DNA of 64,000 nucleotides from Rhizobium sp. SL86 (GCF_026672545.1 NZ_JAPPRJ010000001.1:1485001-1549000); one strand, 5' to 3'. Positions 26,408 through 37,400 are shown, counted from the first letter of the stretch. Numbers and translations are program-made. The notes: a model not told the origin generated them from the sequence alone.

Positions 26408-28984
26408 ATGACAGCATTTTTTACGGCTCACCCCAGGCGGGCCAAGACCGATGACGGCAACGAGGCGCCGGCATTCGGTGGACGATGGATGGCGGAACAC
26501 GTGACAAGAAAAAGACTGAGTGGCCTTGGGCGGGTTTATCATCTCGCCAGGGCAGCGCTGACGGGCACGGCTCTTTCCGGCATGGCCGGCATTGCGCTGG
26601 CACAGGATGCGCGCCTGCCGGCGGCCCGCCTCTTCACCTCCTCCGAGGTGATCTTTCCATCGCTTGCCATCGGCGCGATTGCGGCCGCACTGTTCTCGTC
26701 GATCTGGCTGTTTCGCCAGCGGACCCATCTCGAGGCTGAAAGCCAGGAGATGCGGGGTGCACTATCGGATGCCCAGCAGACGATTTCCAAATATGAGGCG
26801 CTGATCGCCGAAAAGAACCGCCGCATCGTCATCTGGGAAGCCGGTCCGTCGCGGCCCGAATTCCTCGGCCACCTGCCGCCGGAAACCGGCGCGCCGGCCG
26901 AAGCCAAACAGTTTCTCGCATTCGGCAAATGGATGCGTGCCCATTCCGCTGCCGAGCTCGAACATGCGATCGAAGCTCTGCGCGGGCAGGCCCGTAGCTT
27001 CGACATGGTGGTGGAAACCAATCGCGACGAAATCCTGGAAGTGCAAGGCCGCGTCTCCGGCGGCAAGGCCTTCGTGCGGTTCATCGCACTCGACAATCTG
27101 CGCGCCGAACTGGCTGAACTGAAGATCGAGCGCGAGAGACTTGTCTCCTCGATCAACCTGTTCCAGTCGCTGCTCGATGCGCTGGAACAGCCGGTCTGGC
27201 ATCGTGACCGCGATGGAAACCTCGCCTGGGTCAACCATGCCTATGGCGAGGCGGTCGAAGCCTCCAGTCCTTCGCAGGCCGTGCAGGAAAGCCGCGAATT
27301 CCTCGGCACGATCGCACGCGAAAAGATCCGCGCCACGGCAACCGTCGATTCGCCCTTCCATGACCGCGTCTCGACCGTCGTTGGCGGGAACCGCACCGTT
27401 TTCGACGTGGTCGACGTGGTGGGCAAGGCCGGTTCCGCTGGCATGGCGATCGACGTTTCCGAAGCCGAAAGCATCAAGGCGGAACTGCACCGGACGCTGA
27501 AAAGCCATGCGGAGACGCTGGATCATCTTGCAACGCCGGTTGCGATCTTCGACCGGGACCAGCGGCTGCAATTCTACAATCAGGCCTTCGTGCGCCTGTG
27601 GGATCTCGATCTCGGTTTCCTGGAAAGCCGGCCGGACCACAACGAACTTCTCGACCGCCTGCGCAGCCAGAACAAGCTGCCGGAACAGCTGAACTGGCGC
27701 AACTGGAAGGAAAGCGTGCTCTCCGTCTACCGCGCGCTCGATACGCAGACCAACCGCTGGCACCTGCCGAACGGCCAGACGCTGCAGGTGATCGCCACCG
27801 CTCATCCGCAGGGCGGGGCAACCTGGGTCTTCGAAAACCTCACCGAACAGGTGGATCTGGAAACCCGCTACAACACGCTGGTGAAGGTGCAGGGCGAGAC
27901 CATCGACCATCTGACCGAAGGTGTCGCGGTTTTCGGGCCGGACGGGCGCATCCGCCTGTCGAACCCGGCCTTCCGGGCGCTTTGGGGCCTCACCGAAGAC
28001 CAGACCAAACCCGGCACGCATATCCGCGCCATCGAGGCCGCCTGTGCGATGGAATACGACAAACCGGACGGCTGGCGTCTGTTCGGCCAGATGCTGACCA
28101 ATTTCGACGACGAACGCCCGTCGCTGCAGGGCACGTTCGAGCTCTTCTCCGGCATCGTGCTGGATTATGCCGTAACCCCGCTGCCGAATGCGCAGACCAT
28201 GCTGACCTTCGTCAACATGACCGACAGTGCGCGCGCCGAGCGGGCGCTGAAGGAAAAGAACGAGGCCCTGCGCAAGGCCGACGAGCTGAAGAACGATTTC
28301 GTCCAGCACGTCTCCTACGAACTGCGTTCGCCGCTCACCAACATCATCGGCTTCACGGATCTCCTGAAGACGCCGGGGATCGGTTCACTCAACGAACGGC
28401 AGGCGGAATATATCGACCATATCTCCACCTCCTCCTCGGTGCTGCTGACGATCGTCAACGACATCCTGGATCTCGCGACCGTCGATGCCGGCATCATGGA
28501 GCTGAACTATTCCGACATGGACATCGACGATCTGCTCGATGATGTCGCGATGCAGATCGCCGATCGGCTGCACGAAAACGCGGTGATGCTGGAGATCGTT
28601 GCGCCGAAGGGCATGGGCACGATCGTCGCCGATCAGCAGCGCCTGAAGCAGATCCTCATCAAGCTCATCACCAACGCCGCGAATTTCTCGCCGGAAGGCT
28701 CCACCATCACGCTCAGCAGCTGGCGCAACGGCAACGACTTCTTCTTCTCCGTCGCCGACAAGGGCCCTGGCATTGCCCAGGACATGCTGGAGACCGTGTT
28801 CGATCGTTTCTCGAGCGGCAAGGGCGGCAAGCGCAGCGGCGCAGGCCTCGGCCTGTCGATCGTCGAAAGCTTCGTCAACCTGCACAAGGGCGACGTGAAG
28901 ATCGACAGCCGGCCGGGTGAAGGCACGACCGTCACCTGCCGTATCCCGAGCGCCATCTCCTTTCGATCCGTCGCCGCCGAATGA
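26408..28984 (+). CDS. divL: DivL-like cell-cycle (pseudo)histidine kinase with tyrosine in the H-box
   Basis: The protein has 858 residues. A hydrophobic N-terminus (about 46-66) and a membrane segment (SLAIGAIAAALFSSIWLF, about 80-98) precede a coiled region, several PAS-like domains (WHRDRDGNLAWVNHAYGEAVEA; FDRDQRLQFYNQAFVRLW; FGPDGRIRLSNPAFRALWGL), a DHp domain and HATPase_c (VADKGPGI, GAGLGLSIVESF). In the H-box FVQHVSYELRSPLTN the normal phospho-acceptor is Tyr637 (TAC at 28316-28318). This substitution and the architecture are the hallmark of DivL, which in Caulobacter binds DivK and modulates CckA-CtrA. Two GANTC sites overlap just upstream. The tsaE fusion is coupled (ATGA). Confidence 0.88.
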   Translation: MTAFFTAHPRRAKTDDGNEAPAFGGRWMAEHVTRKRLSGLGRVYHLARAALTGTALSGMAGIALAQDARLPAARLFTSSEVIFPSLAIGAIAAALFSSIWLFRQRTHLEAESQEMRGALSDAQQTISKYEALIAEKNRRIVIWEAGPSRPEFLGHLPPETGAPAEAKQFLAFGKWMRAHSAAELEHAIEALRGQARSFDMVVETNRDEILEVQGRVSGGKAFVRFIALDNLRAELAELKIERERLVSSINLFQSLLDALEQPVWHRDRDGNLAWVNHAYGEAVEASSPSQAVQESREFLGTIAREKIRATATVDSPFHDRVSTVVGGNRTVFDVVDVVGKAGSAGMAIDVSEAESIKAELHRTLKSHAETLDHLATPVAIFDRDQRLQFYNQAFVRLWDLDLGFLESRPDHNELLDRLRSQNKLPEQLNWRNWKESVLSVYRALDTQTNRWHLPNGQTLQVIATAHPQGGATWVFENLTEQVDLETRYNTLVKVQGETIDHLTEGVAVFGPDGRIRLSNPAFRALWGLTEDQTKPGTHIRAIEAACAMEYDKPDGWRLFGQMLTNFDDERPSLQGTFELFSGIVLDYAVTPLPNAQTMLTFVNMTDSARAERALKEKNEALRKADELKNDFVQHVSYELRSPLTNIIGFTDLLKTPGIGSLNERQAEYIDHISTSSSVLLTIVNDILDLATVDAGIMELNYSDMDIDDLLDDVAMQIADRLHENAVMLEIVAPKGMGTIVADQQRLKQILIKLITNAANFSPEGSTITLSSWRNGNDFFFSVADKGPGIAQDMLETVFDRFSSGKGGKRSGAGLGLSIVESFVNLHKGDVKIDSRPGEGTTVTCRIPSAISFRSVAAE

Positions 28985-30501
28985 CTGCTGACGATCGGAT
29001 CGTCCTGGACCTGGCTGACGAAGCGGATACGATCCGCTTCGGCGAGGATCTGGCGCTGGCTTTGAAGCCGGGCGACTGCCTGGCCCTTTCCGGCGATCTC
29101 GGCGCCGGCAAATCGACCCTGGCGCGCGCCTTCCTGCGGGCAATTGCCGATGATCCGGAGCTTGAAGTGCCGAGCCCGACCTTCACGCTGGTGCAGAGCT
29201 ACGATCTCCGAATCCCCGTCGCGCATTTCGATCTCTACCGCCTGGCCGATGGTTCGGAGCTCGATGAGCTGGGTTTTGACGAGGCGCTGGCGGAGGGGAT
29301 CTGTCTGGTGGAATGGCCGGAAATGGCCGAGGCGGAACTGCCAAAGGACCGCATACGCCTTCAGCTGACCCATTCGGACGCAGGGCGCCGGGCTGAGATT
29401 TCCGCGCCGCCGCACGCCGCCGCGCGCATCCGCCGCGTTCTGGCGATCCGGCAATTCCTGTCCGACCATGGCCATGCAGAGGATGCGCGGCGCTTTCTCA
29501 GCGGTGACGCCTCCTTCCGGGCCTATGAGACCGTGACTGATGCAGAGGGCGGACGGCGGATCCTGATGGACTGGCCGCTTCGTCCGGAAGGTCCGCCGGT
29601 TCTCGACGGAAAACCCTATCCCAAGGTGGCGCATCTTGCCGAAGATGCCTACCCTTTCGTGGCCATCGCGCGCCACCTGCGCAGCATCGGCCTTCTGGCG
29701 CCCGAGATCCTGGCGGTCGATTATGCCCAGGGCCTGATGCTGATCGAGGACCTGGGGCAGGACGGCGTTGTGGACGAAACCGGGGCCCCGATCGCCGAAC
29801 GCTACGGTGCCGCCATCGATTGCCTTGCCCATCTGCATGGCACGGCACCGGCCTCCGACATCCTCGTCGCTCCCGATCATGTCCACCATATTCCCGCTTT
29901 CGACCCGGTCGCGATGACGATCGAGACGCGGCTTCTGCTCGACTGGTATCTGCCGTGGAAACGAGGGGGCCAGCCGGTCGGTGATGACGAACGCAGTGCC
30001 TTCATCGAGATCTGGAGCGGCCTGATTGCCGCGCTCGATGGTGCGGAGCGGCATCTGCTCCTGCGCGACTATCACTCGCCGAACCTTCTCTGGCAGCCGG
30101 GCGCCGAAGGACTGCAGCGGATTGGCCTGATCGATTTTCAGGACGCGATGATCGGGCCGACGGCCTATGACGTTGCCTCGCTCATCCAGGATGCGCGCGT
30201 GACCATTCCACCCGCCCTCGGCGCGGACCTGCTGGAGCGATATATCCGCAGCCGCCGAGCACAGGGCGTGTTCGATGAAGACGGCTTCCGTATGGCCTAC
30301 GCCATCATGGCGGCCCAGCGCAACTGCAAGCTCGTCGGGCTCTGGGTGCGGCTGAAGGAACGGGACGGCAAACCCGGTTATCTGCGCCATATGCCGAGAA
30401 CACTGACCTATCTCGGCGAGGTTCTTTCTCACCCGGTGCTTGCACCCTTGCGCCAATGGATGGCACAAGCAGGCATAGAGTTCAGCGAATCCAGGGCTTA
30501 A
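28981..30501 (+). CDS. tsaE: TsaE-AmgK fusion: tRNA t6A ATPase subunit joined to an N-acetylmuramate kinase-like phosphotransferase
   Basis: The protein has 506 residues. Residues 1 to about 150 are TsaE: Walker A SGDLGAGKSTLARAF (about 37-51), PSPTFTLVQSY, HFDLYRL and VEWPE. Residues from about 155 to 500 form an aminoglycoside-phosphotransferase-like kinase with catalytic loop LRDYHSPNLLW (Asp363, Asn368) and metal-binding IDFQDAM (Asp385), resembling AmgK of the anomeric MurNAc/GlcNAc recycling route. MurU follows six bases later, which supports the AmgK reading. TsaE works with TsaB and TsaD in making threonylcarbamoyl-adenosine in tRNA. The fusion is in one uninterrupted frame. Confidence 0.88.
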   Translation: MTADDRIVLDLADEADTIRFGEDLALALKPGDCLALSGDLGAGKSTLARAFLRAIADDPELEVPSPTFTLVQSYDLRIPVAHFDLYRLADGSELDELGFDEALAEGICLVEWPEMAEAELPKDRIRLQLTHSDAGRRAEISAPPHAAARIRRVLAIRQFLSDHGHAEDARRFLSGDASFRAYETVTDAEGGRRILMDWPLRPEGPPVLDGKPYPKVAHLAEDAYPFVAIARHLRSIGLLAPEILAVDYAQGLMLIEDLGQDGVVDETGAPIAERYGAAIDCLAHLHGTAPASDILVAPDHVHHIPAFDPVAMTIETRLLLDWYLPWKRGGQPVGDDERSAFIEIWSGLIAALDGAERHLLLRDYHSPNLLWQPGAEGLQRIGLIDFQDAMIGPTAYDVASLIQDARVTIPPALGADLLERYIRSRRAQGVFDEDGFRMAYAIMAAQRNCKLVGLWVRLKERDGKPGYLRHMPRTLTYLGEVLSHPVLAPLRQWMAQAGIEFSESRA

Positions 30502-30506
30502 ACCTG

Positions 30507-31238
30507 ATGCTTGTCGAGAATGCCATGGTGCTGGCCGCAGGGCTTGGCACGCGCCTTCGTCCCTTGACCGACCGGATGCCGAAACCACTTGTGCCGGTCG
30601 GCGGACGGCCGATGATCGATTACGTGCTGGATGCACTATCGGAAGCCGGCATTCGCACCGTGTGTGTCAATGTTCATCATCATGCCGACCAGATGGAAGC
30701 CCATCTGGCTGAGCGCACCGATATGAATATCCTGATCTCCGATGAGCGTGCCCAGCTGATGAACAATGGCGGCGGCCTTGCCAAGGGGCTGAAGCTCCTG
30801 CCCCCCGGCCTCGTCATGGTGATGAATGCCGATCTGTTCTGGGTCGGCGAGACGCAAGGCACCCCCACGAATCTGCAGCGGCTTATCGCGGAATTCGATC
30901 CGTCGAGGATGGACATGCTGATGCTCTGCGCGCGTCCGGAACGCGTCGTCTGCCATGCCGGCAAGATGGATTTCCGTTTGCACACCGATGGCAGGCTCAC
31001 GCGCTATCAGGCCGATGACCCGGATCCGGTCGTTTATTCGGGCGCCTTCGTCATGCATACCGATTTCTTCGCCGATGCGCCGGAAACCGCCTTCAACCTC
31101 AACCTTTATTTCGACAAGGCTATTGCCCGGCAGCGCCTCTACGGGATCGAACTCTCCGGCCACTGGCTGACCGTCGGTTCGCCGGAGGAACTGGAGCAGG
31201 CCGAAGCCTTTCTCGCCAGCCGTTTCGGACCGGCCTGA
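30507..31238 (+). CDS. murU: N-acetylmuramate alpha-1-phosphate uridylyltransferase (MurU-like)
   Basis: The ATG at 30507 (MLVENAMVLAAGLGTRLRPLTDRMPKPLV) gives 243 residues with the nucleotidyltransferase signature GxGTRLxPLTxxxPKPL. The rest fits small MurU-type enzymes (VGGRPMIDYVLDAL, LISDERAQLMNNGGG, VMNADLFW, HWLTVGSPEELEQAE). With AmgK, MurU turns MurNAc into UDP-MurNAc, bypassing MurA and giving intrinsic fosfomycin tolerance in Pseudomonas. The stop overlaps addB (TGATG). Confidence 0.86.
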   Translation: MLVENAMVLAAGLGTRLRPLTDRMPKPLVPVGGRPMIDYVLDALSEAGIRTVCVNVHHHADQMEAHLAERTDMNILISDERAQLMNNGGGLAKGLKLLPPGLVMVMNADLFWVGETQGTPTNLQRLIAEFDPSRMDMLMLCARPERVVCHAGKMDFRLHTDGRLTRYQADDPDPVVYSGAFVMHTDFFADAPETAFNLNLYFDKAIARQRLYGIELSGHWLTVGSPEELEQAEAFLASRFGPA

Positions 31239-34200
31239 TGCCCATGGAGGATCGTGGCCACAAACGCATCCTCACCATTCCGGCCGCCGTGCCTTTTCTG
31301 CGTACGGTGGCTGCCGGTCTGTGTGACGGGCGCGTGCTGCCCTCCTTCCGTTATGATCCCGATGATCCCCTGTCTCTCTCCAAGGTGACGATCTATGTGC
31401 CGACGCGGCGCGCAGCGCGCGTGCTGCGATCCGAATTCGTCGAGCTGCTCGGCGGACGCTCGGCGATCCTGCCGATCGTCCGGCCGCTGGGCGAGACGGA
31501 TGACGACGACGGCTTCTTCGATCTCGTCGCCCCCAAAGAAATGGACCTCGCCATGCCGATCAGCGGCACCGCGCGGCTCCTCGAGCTCGGTCGCCTGATC
31601 CTCGCCTGGCGCAATGCGCTGCCACGCGCCATCATGGATGTACACCAGGAATCGCCGCTGGTGGCGCCGGCAAGCCCGGCCGATGCCATCTGGCTTGCAC
31701 GGTCGCTGGCCGAACTCATTGATGCGATCGAGACGGAAGAGCGGGACTGGTCGGACCTCGAACGGCTGCAGACGGCGGAACATTCGCTCTGGTGGCAGCT
31801 GACGGCAGAATTCCTGAAGATTGCAAGCGCCTTCTGGCCGGCGCGTCTGGAAGAACTGCGGCGTTCTTCGCCGGCAAAACATCAGGCCGCGCGGATCAAT
31901 GCAGAAGCGCAACGTATCGCGGAGCGCAGCCATGACGGGCCGGTGATCGTCGCCGGCTCCACCGGCTCGGTTCCGGCAGCGGCCCATCTGATTGCCGCCA
32001 TCGCTGGTCTGCCGAACGGTGCGGTCATTCTGCCGGGCCTCGATCTCTCCATGCCGGACGACCAGTGGGTGATGCTGGGCAAGGGCGCGGACGGCTTAAA
32101 ACCCGATCCGACGAGCCGCAGCCATCCGCAATACGGTCTCTACCGTCTGCTGCAGCGCCTTCAGGTGCCGCGCGACGAGGTGCAGATCTTAGGCGATGCA
32201 TCGGAAGACCTGCGTTGCCGGGCAGAGCTTTTGTCGCAGGCTCTCGCACCTGCCGATGCGACCGATCGCTGGAATGCCTGGCGACAATCGACATCGACCG
32301 GCACCGTCGCCTCTGCCTTTGCCGATGTGGCGTTGATCGAAGCCGCCAACGAGCGAGAAGAAGCGACCGCGATTGCGATTGCGCTCCGGCTTGCGCTGGA
32401 GGAACCGGGCGCGGACGGGCCGTCCCAGGCAGCACTCATCACCCCGGACCGGGCGCTGGCGCATCGCGTGACGGCGGAACTCGCCCGCTTCGGGATCACC
32501 GCCGACGATACCGCCGGCACGCCGCTGTCCGCCACACCGCAGGGTACGCTGCTCACCCTCGTGCTGGAATCGATCCTGCGCCCTGGCGATCCCGTCGCCA
32601 TCACCGCGCTCCTGAAACATCCGCTCGCCTGCTTCGGCATGGCCAATGACGAGTGCCGCCCGGCGCGGGAGGCGCTGGAGCTTCTGGCACTGCGCGGCGG
32701 CACGGGAGAACCGGACATCGCGTCGCTGCTGCCCCTCCTCCAGCGGCGTCTGAAGGAGCAGGACGAGGACCGTCATACTCCGCAATGGCGCCTGTCGCTG
32801 CCGGAGGGGGCACGGGACCAGGCACTGGTTCTGGCCGAGAAAATCGAGGCAGCGGTCGAACCGCTGGCAGAAGTCCTGGTCACCCGCGTGCCGGACGGGC
32901 GGCGAATCTCCGCCAGGCTGCCGCTGTCGGACTGGGCGACCCGAACGGGCCGGGTGCTGGAAGCCGTTGCCGCCAATGCCGACGGCGACCTGCGCCCGCT
33001 CTGGACAGGAGAGGCCGGCGAGAGGCTGGCCGCGGTGCTTTCCGAGATCATCGAAACCGATGGGCAGATCGAGGCGGACGGGCCGCAGTGGATCGACATC
33101 ATGGCGGCGCTTCTCGCCAGCGAAGCAGTCAAGCCGCGACAGCTCAGCCATCCGCGCGTCTTCATCTTCGGCACCCTGGAATCGCGCCTGCAGCGCGTGG
33201 ACACGATGATCCTGGGCGGGCTGAACGAGGGTTCCTGGCCCGGCCAGTCGGTCAACAATCCCTTCCTGTCGCGCAGCATGAAGACGGACATCGGGCTGGA
33301 GCCGCCGGAACGCAAGATCGGCCAGCTGGCGCATGACTTCGAGATGGCGAACGGCACACGCCGGCTGATCTATTCCCGCTCACTGCGCAAAGGCGGCGCG
33401 CCGACGGTTGCCTCCCGCTGGCTGCAGCGCCTGCTAGCGCTTGGCGGCGAACAGCTGGCCCGCGACCTGCGGACCCGCGGAGCATGCTATCGCCACTGGG
33501 CGCAGCAGTTGGATGAATCGGCGCTGAGTGAAAAACAGGCCCTGGCAAAACGGCCGGCGCCGACACCACCCGCCGATCTGCAGCCGGCGAAATATTCCTT
33601 CAGCGAAGTGGGCCGCCTGCGCCGCGACCCCTATTCCATCTATGCCCGGCGCATTCTGAAGCTCGACCCGCTGGAGCCGTTCAACGAGGATCCGGGCGCT
33701 GCCGAACGCGGCACGCTCTACCACCGTATCATCGAGCGCTACACAAAGGTGGCGCCGGTACCGGGCACCCCGCATGCCGAAGACGTGATGCGCCGGATCA
33801 CCGATGAAGAATTCGACCGGGAAAACCTGCCGCCGCATATCGATCAGGTCTGGCGTCCGCGTTTTCGCGAGGTGGCGCGCGCCTTCCTGCGCTGGGAGGC
33901 TGATCGCGCGCCGGATATCCGCAAAACCTATACCGAACTGCCGGCTGGCTTCGAGCTTGCCGAGGCAGGCATCCGGCTGACTGGCATTGCCGACCGGATC
34001 GACATCAAGGGGTCGGGTGATGCCGATATCATCGACTACAAGACGGGGCTGAACCCCTCGCCCGCCCAGGCCCGCGCGCTCTTGGACCCACAACTGGCAC
34101 TGGAGGCGGCCGCCCTGCAGGCCGGCGCCTTCAAGGCGCTTGGCGCCCAGCGGCCCGACAATCTTCTCTATGTCCGCCTGCGCCCCGGCGAACGTTTCAC

Positions 34201-34450
34201 GTGCGACAAGGTCAACAACGAGGGCGCCCGCGCGACGGCCACCAGCCAGCCGAAATCCGCGATCGAGTTGGCCGAGGATTCGATCACGCAACTGACCACG
34301 CTCGTCAAACGCCTGCGCGACAACAGCGTTGGGTTTGCTTCCCGCGTCATTCCGGTGATGCAGAGCGATTTCGGCGGCGAGTATGATCACCTCGCCCGCG
34401 TTGCCGAATGGTCGACCGCCGATGCCGAGGATGGTGATGCCGATGACTGA
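31238..34450 (+). CDS. addB: Double-strand break repair protein AddB (alphaproteobacterial type)
   Basis: The protein has 1070 residues. The C-terminal third has an inactive-helicase/nuclease layout ending in a RecB-type PD-(D/E)XK domain (ADIIDYKTGLNPSPAQARALLDPQLALEAAAL, about 930-965). Other family stretches are YVPTRRAARVLRSEF near the start and LGGLNEGSWPGQSVNNPFLSRSMK. No Walker A loop is visible at the N-terminus, unlike Bacillus AddB. With AddA it resects double-strand ends for RecA-dependent repair. It overlaps addA by eight bases. Confidence 0.94.
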   Translation: MPMEDRGHKRILTIPAAVPFLRTVAAGLCDGRVLPSFRYDPDDPLSLSKVTIYVPTRRAARVLRSEFVELLGGRSAILPIVRPLGETDDDDGFFDLVAPKEMDLAMPISGTARLLELGRLILAWRNALPRAIMDVHQESPLVAPASPADAIWLARSLAELIDAIETEERDWSDLERLQTAEHSLWWQLTAEFLKIASAFWPARLEELRRSSPAKHQAARINAEAQRIAERSHDGPVIVAGSTGSVPAAAHLIAAIAGLPNGAVILPGLDLSMPDDQWVMLGKGADGLKPDPTSRSHPQYGLYRLLQRLQVPRDEVQILGDASEDLRCRAELLSQALAPADATDRWNAWRQSTSTGTVASAFADVALIEAANEREEATAIAIALRLALEEPGADGPSQAALITPDRALAHRVTAELARFGITADDTAGTPLSATPQGTLLTLVLESILRPGDPVAITALLKHPLACFGMANDECRPAREALELLALRGGTGEPDIASLLPLLQRRLKEQDEDRHTPQWRLSLPEGARDQALVLAEKIEAAVEPLAEVLVTRVPDGRRISARLPLSDWATRTGRVLEAVAANADGDLRPLWTGEAGERLAAVLSEIIETDGQIEADGPQWIDIMAALLASEAVKPRQLSHPRVFIFGTLESRLQRVDTMILGGLNEGSWPGQSVNNPFLSRSMKTDIGLEPPERKIGQLAHDFEMANGTRRLIYSRSLRKGGAPTVASRWLQRLLALGGEQLARDLRTRGACYRHWAQQLDESALSEKQALAKRPAPTPPADLQPAKYSFSEVGRLRRDPYSIYARRILKLDPLEPFNEDPGAAERGTLYHRIIERYTKVAPVPGTPHAEDVMRRITDEEFDRENLPPHIDQVWRPRFREVARAFLRWEADRAPDIRKTYTELPAGFELAEAGIRLTGIADRIDIKGSGDADIIDYKTGLNPSPAQARALLDPQLALEAAALQAGAFKALGAQRPDNLLYVRLRPGERFTCDKVNNEGARATATSQPKSAIELAEDSITQLTTLVKRLRDNSVGFASRVIPVMQSDFGGEYDHLARVAEWSTADAEDGDADD

Positions 34451-37400
34451 GATGAGCCTCGAATCGCTCGGCAACGACCCGCATCAGTGGCTGACCTGGA
34501 CGGCGCAACAACAGGCGCTCGCCTCCGATCCCGACAGTTCCGCCTGGGTCTCCGCCAATGCCGGTTCCGGCAAGACACATGTGCTCACACAGCGGGTGAT
34601 CCGGCTGCTACTGGCCGGCTGCCGACCGTCGGCAATCCTCTGCCTCACCTATACAAAGGCCGCGGCCTCGGAAATGTCGAACCGGGTCTTTCAGCGGCTC
34701 GCCGAATGGGCGGTGCTGCCGGACGAGGAACTGGCGAAACGCATCGCCGCCATCGAAGGTCATGAGCCGGATTCATTCAAACTGGCCGATGCGCGACGCC
34801 TGTTTGCAAAAGCGCTGGAGACACCGGGCGGGCTGAAGATCCAGACGATCCACGCCTTCTGCGAGGCGCTGCTGCACCAGTTTCCGCTGGAAGCCAATGT
34901 GGCGGGGCATTTCTCCGTGCTGGACGATGTCTCGGCCTCCGCCCTGCTGGCGGAGGCGCGGCGGTCGCTCCTCACCGCCACCGCAATCGAAGAGGACAGC
35001 GCGCTGGCGGGCGCCTTTGCCCATGTGCTGGATCTTGGCGATGAGACCGGGCTGGAGGCGCTGCTATCCGATATCGTCGCCAACCGCACCGCGATCCGCC
35101 GATTTTTCGACGAAGCGGACGGCCGGGGCGGCGTCGAACTGGTTCTGACCCAGGCCTTCGGCCTGCAGCAAGGCGAGACAGAAGCCTCGGTGCTCGCGGC
35201 CTACTGGCCGCTGAAGGGCCTGCAGGGCTCTCGTCTCACCACCTATCTGGAGGTGGCCGATGCCAAGGGTGGCGCCAAGGCCGCCGAGATTGCCTATGCG
35301 CTGCGGCAGGCAGTTGAAGAGACGGCCCCGGCGATCCGTGCCCGGCTGCTCGACCAGATCTTCATGACGCAGGCGGGCAAACCGAAGGCGGAGTCCTCGC
35401 TGATCACCAAGGCCATGGCGACGGCGGCACCGGATCTTGCCGATGCGGTGATCGCGGCGCGCGACCATGTGGCCGCTCTCCGAGACCGGTTGAAGCTGGT
35501 CCGCATGCTGGCCGCCACACGCGCGGCGCTGACGCTCGCCGAACGGCTGAACGAGGATTACGAGGAGCTGAAGCGGCGCCGCAGCCTGCTCGATTTTGAG
35601 GACCTGATCAACCGCACCGCGGAACTCCTGACCCGTGACGGCGTGGGTGCCTGGGTGCATTACAAGCTCGACCAGGGCATCGACCACATTCTGGTGGACG
35701 AAGCGCAGGATACGAGCCCGATCCAGTGGAGCGTCATCCAGTCGCTGGCTGAGGACTTTTTTGCCGGCCGCAGCGCCCGCGAGACCCGGCGAACGATCTT
35801 TGCCGTGGGCGACGAAAAACAGTCGATCTACTCCTTTCAGGGAGCACGGCCGGAACGTTTTGCCGAGGAGCGAAATCTGACCTCCAAACGGGTGGCGCGC
35901 AGCGGCCAGAATTTTCATCCCGTGCGCCTGCCGCTTTCCTTCCGCTCCACCGCCGATGTGCTGAGTGCGGTCGACCAGGTGTTTTCCCTGCCGGAGAATG
36001 CCCGCGGCCTCAGCGCCACAGGCGATCCGGTCATCCATCGCTCCAATCGCCTCGGTCATGCCGGGGCCGTCGATCTCTGGGACACGGTCGTGCCGGATAT
36101 TGCCGAGATGGAGGAGGATTGGACGGCCCCCTTCGATGCGACTCCGGACAAGGCGCCATCCGCCATCCTTGCCGGTCGGATCGCCCATCACATTGGCGAA
36201 CTGGTGGGACATCAGACGATCATCGAGAAAGGCAAGGAGCGGTTGATCCGCCCCGGCGACATTCTGGTCCTGGTGCGCAAGCGCGATGCCTTCGTCAACG
36301 CACTGACCCGTGCGCTCAAACGACGTGGCGAAATTCCCGTCGCCGGGGCCGACCGGCTCCGACTGGCAAGCCATATCGCGGTGCAGGACCTGATGGCGCT
36401 CGGCCGGTTTCTTTTGCAGCCGCATGACGATCTGTCGCTCGCCGCTTCCCTGAAGAGCCCGCTCTTCAACCTGACCGAGGACGATCTCTTCCGCCTGGCC
36501 GCCCTTCGACCGGAGAAGACCAGCGCATGGGCGCATCTGTGTGCGCTCGCCGACCAGCAGGACCCGGCTTTTGCCAAGGTCCGGGAGGACCTCATTCGCC
36601 TCAAAACCATGGCTGAACGCTGCGGCGTGCATGACTTTTTCGCCAGAGTGCTGGGCGCGGAAGGCGGTCGCAAACGCTTTCTCGCCCGGCTTGGCAGCGA
36701 GGCGGGAGACATTCTTGACGAGTTCCTGAGCCTGGCGCTCGAACACGAGGACAAGGCGCTGCCCGGCCTGCAGAGCTTCATCTCGACGCTCGAGCTGGAG
36801 TCCCCAGAGATCAAGCGCGAACAGGATAGCGGCCGCGACGAGGTGCGCATCATGACCGTGCATGCCTCCAAGGGTCTGGAAGCGCCGGTGGTGTTCCTGG
36901 TCGATTCCGGCTCCAAGGCCTTCATCTCCAGCCACGTGCCCAAATTCCGCTTCCTGAAGATTGGCGAAACGGACGTCCCCGCCTGGGTGCCGGGCAAGAC
37001 GCTGTCCAATGCCCTGACCGCGACCGATGATGATCGGCTGAAACAATCGGCGGAAGAAGAATATCGGCGCCTGCTTTATGTTGGAATGACCCGCGCAGCC
37101 GACCGTCTGATCGTCTGCGGTTATCGGGGGAAACGCGAAAACGAGGACAGCTGGCAGGCGATGATCGCCCGGGCGCTGTCGGCTGATCCGGAGCACTGCC
37201 AGCCGGCAGAGTTCGCCGGACCCGATGGAAGCTGGACCGGCCATCGCTGGCGCCTCGGCACACCGGAGCTTCGGCCGGTGGAGCGGCATGTCGAGGATGA
37301 AAAGCATGAGGCACGAGACAGCCTTCCCGCCGCCCTGTTCAGGCCGCTGCCGCCTGCCCCACCGCTACCCCGCCCTTTAAGCCCCTCCGGTGCCGGCATT

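Noticed and set aside
34193..34208. CGTTTCACGTGCGACA as a parS site
   Set aside because: Three mismatches within addB coding sequence. Could be tested by ParB ChIP but not called.
31238..34450. AddB damaged because no Walker A loop is seen
   Set aside because: Alphaproteobacterial AddB proteins generally lack the N-terminal P-loop, and the frame and nuclease domain are intact.
35064..37307. 747-codon open frame antisense to addA
   Set aside because: It mirrors strong AddA coding sequence in a high-GC genome, has no ribosome-binding site or recognisable domain, and similar shadows occur opposite ahcY, glcB, gyrB and divL.
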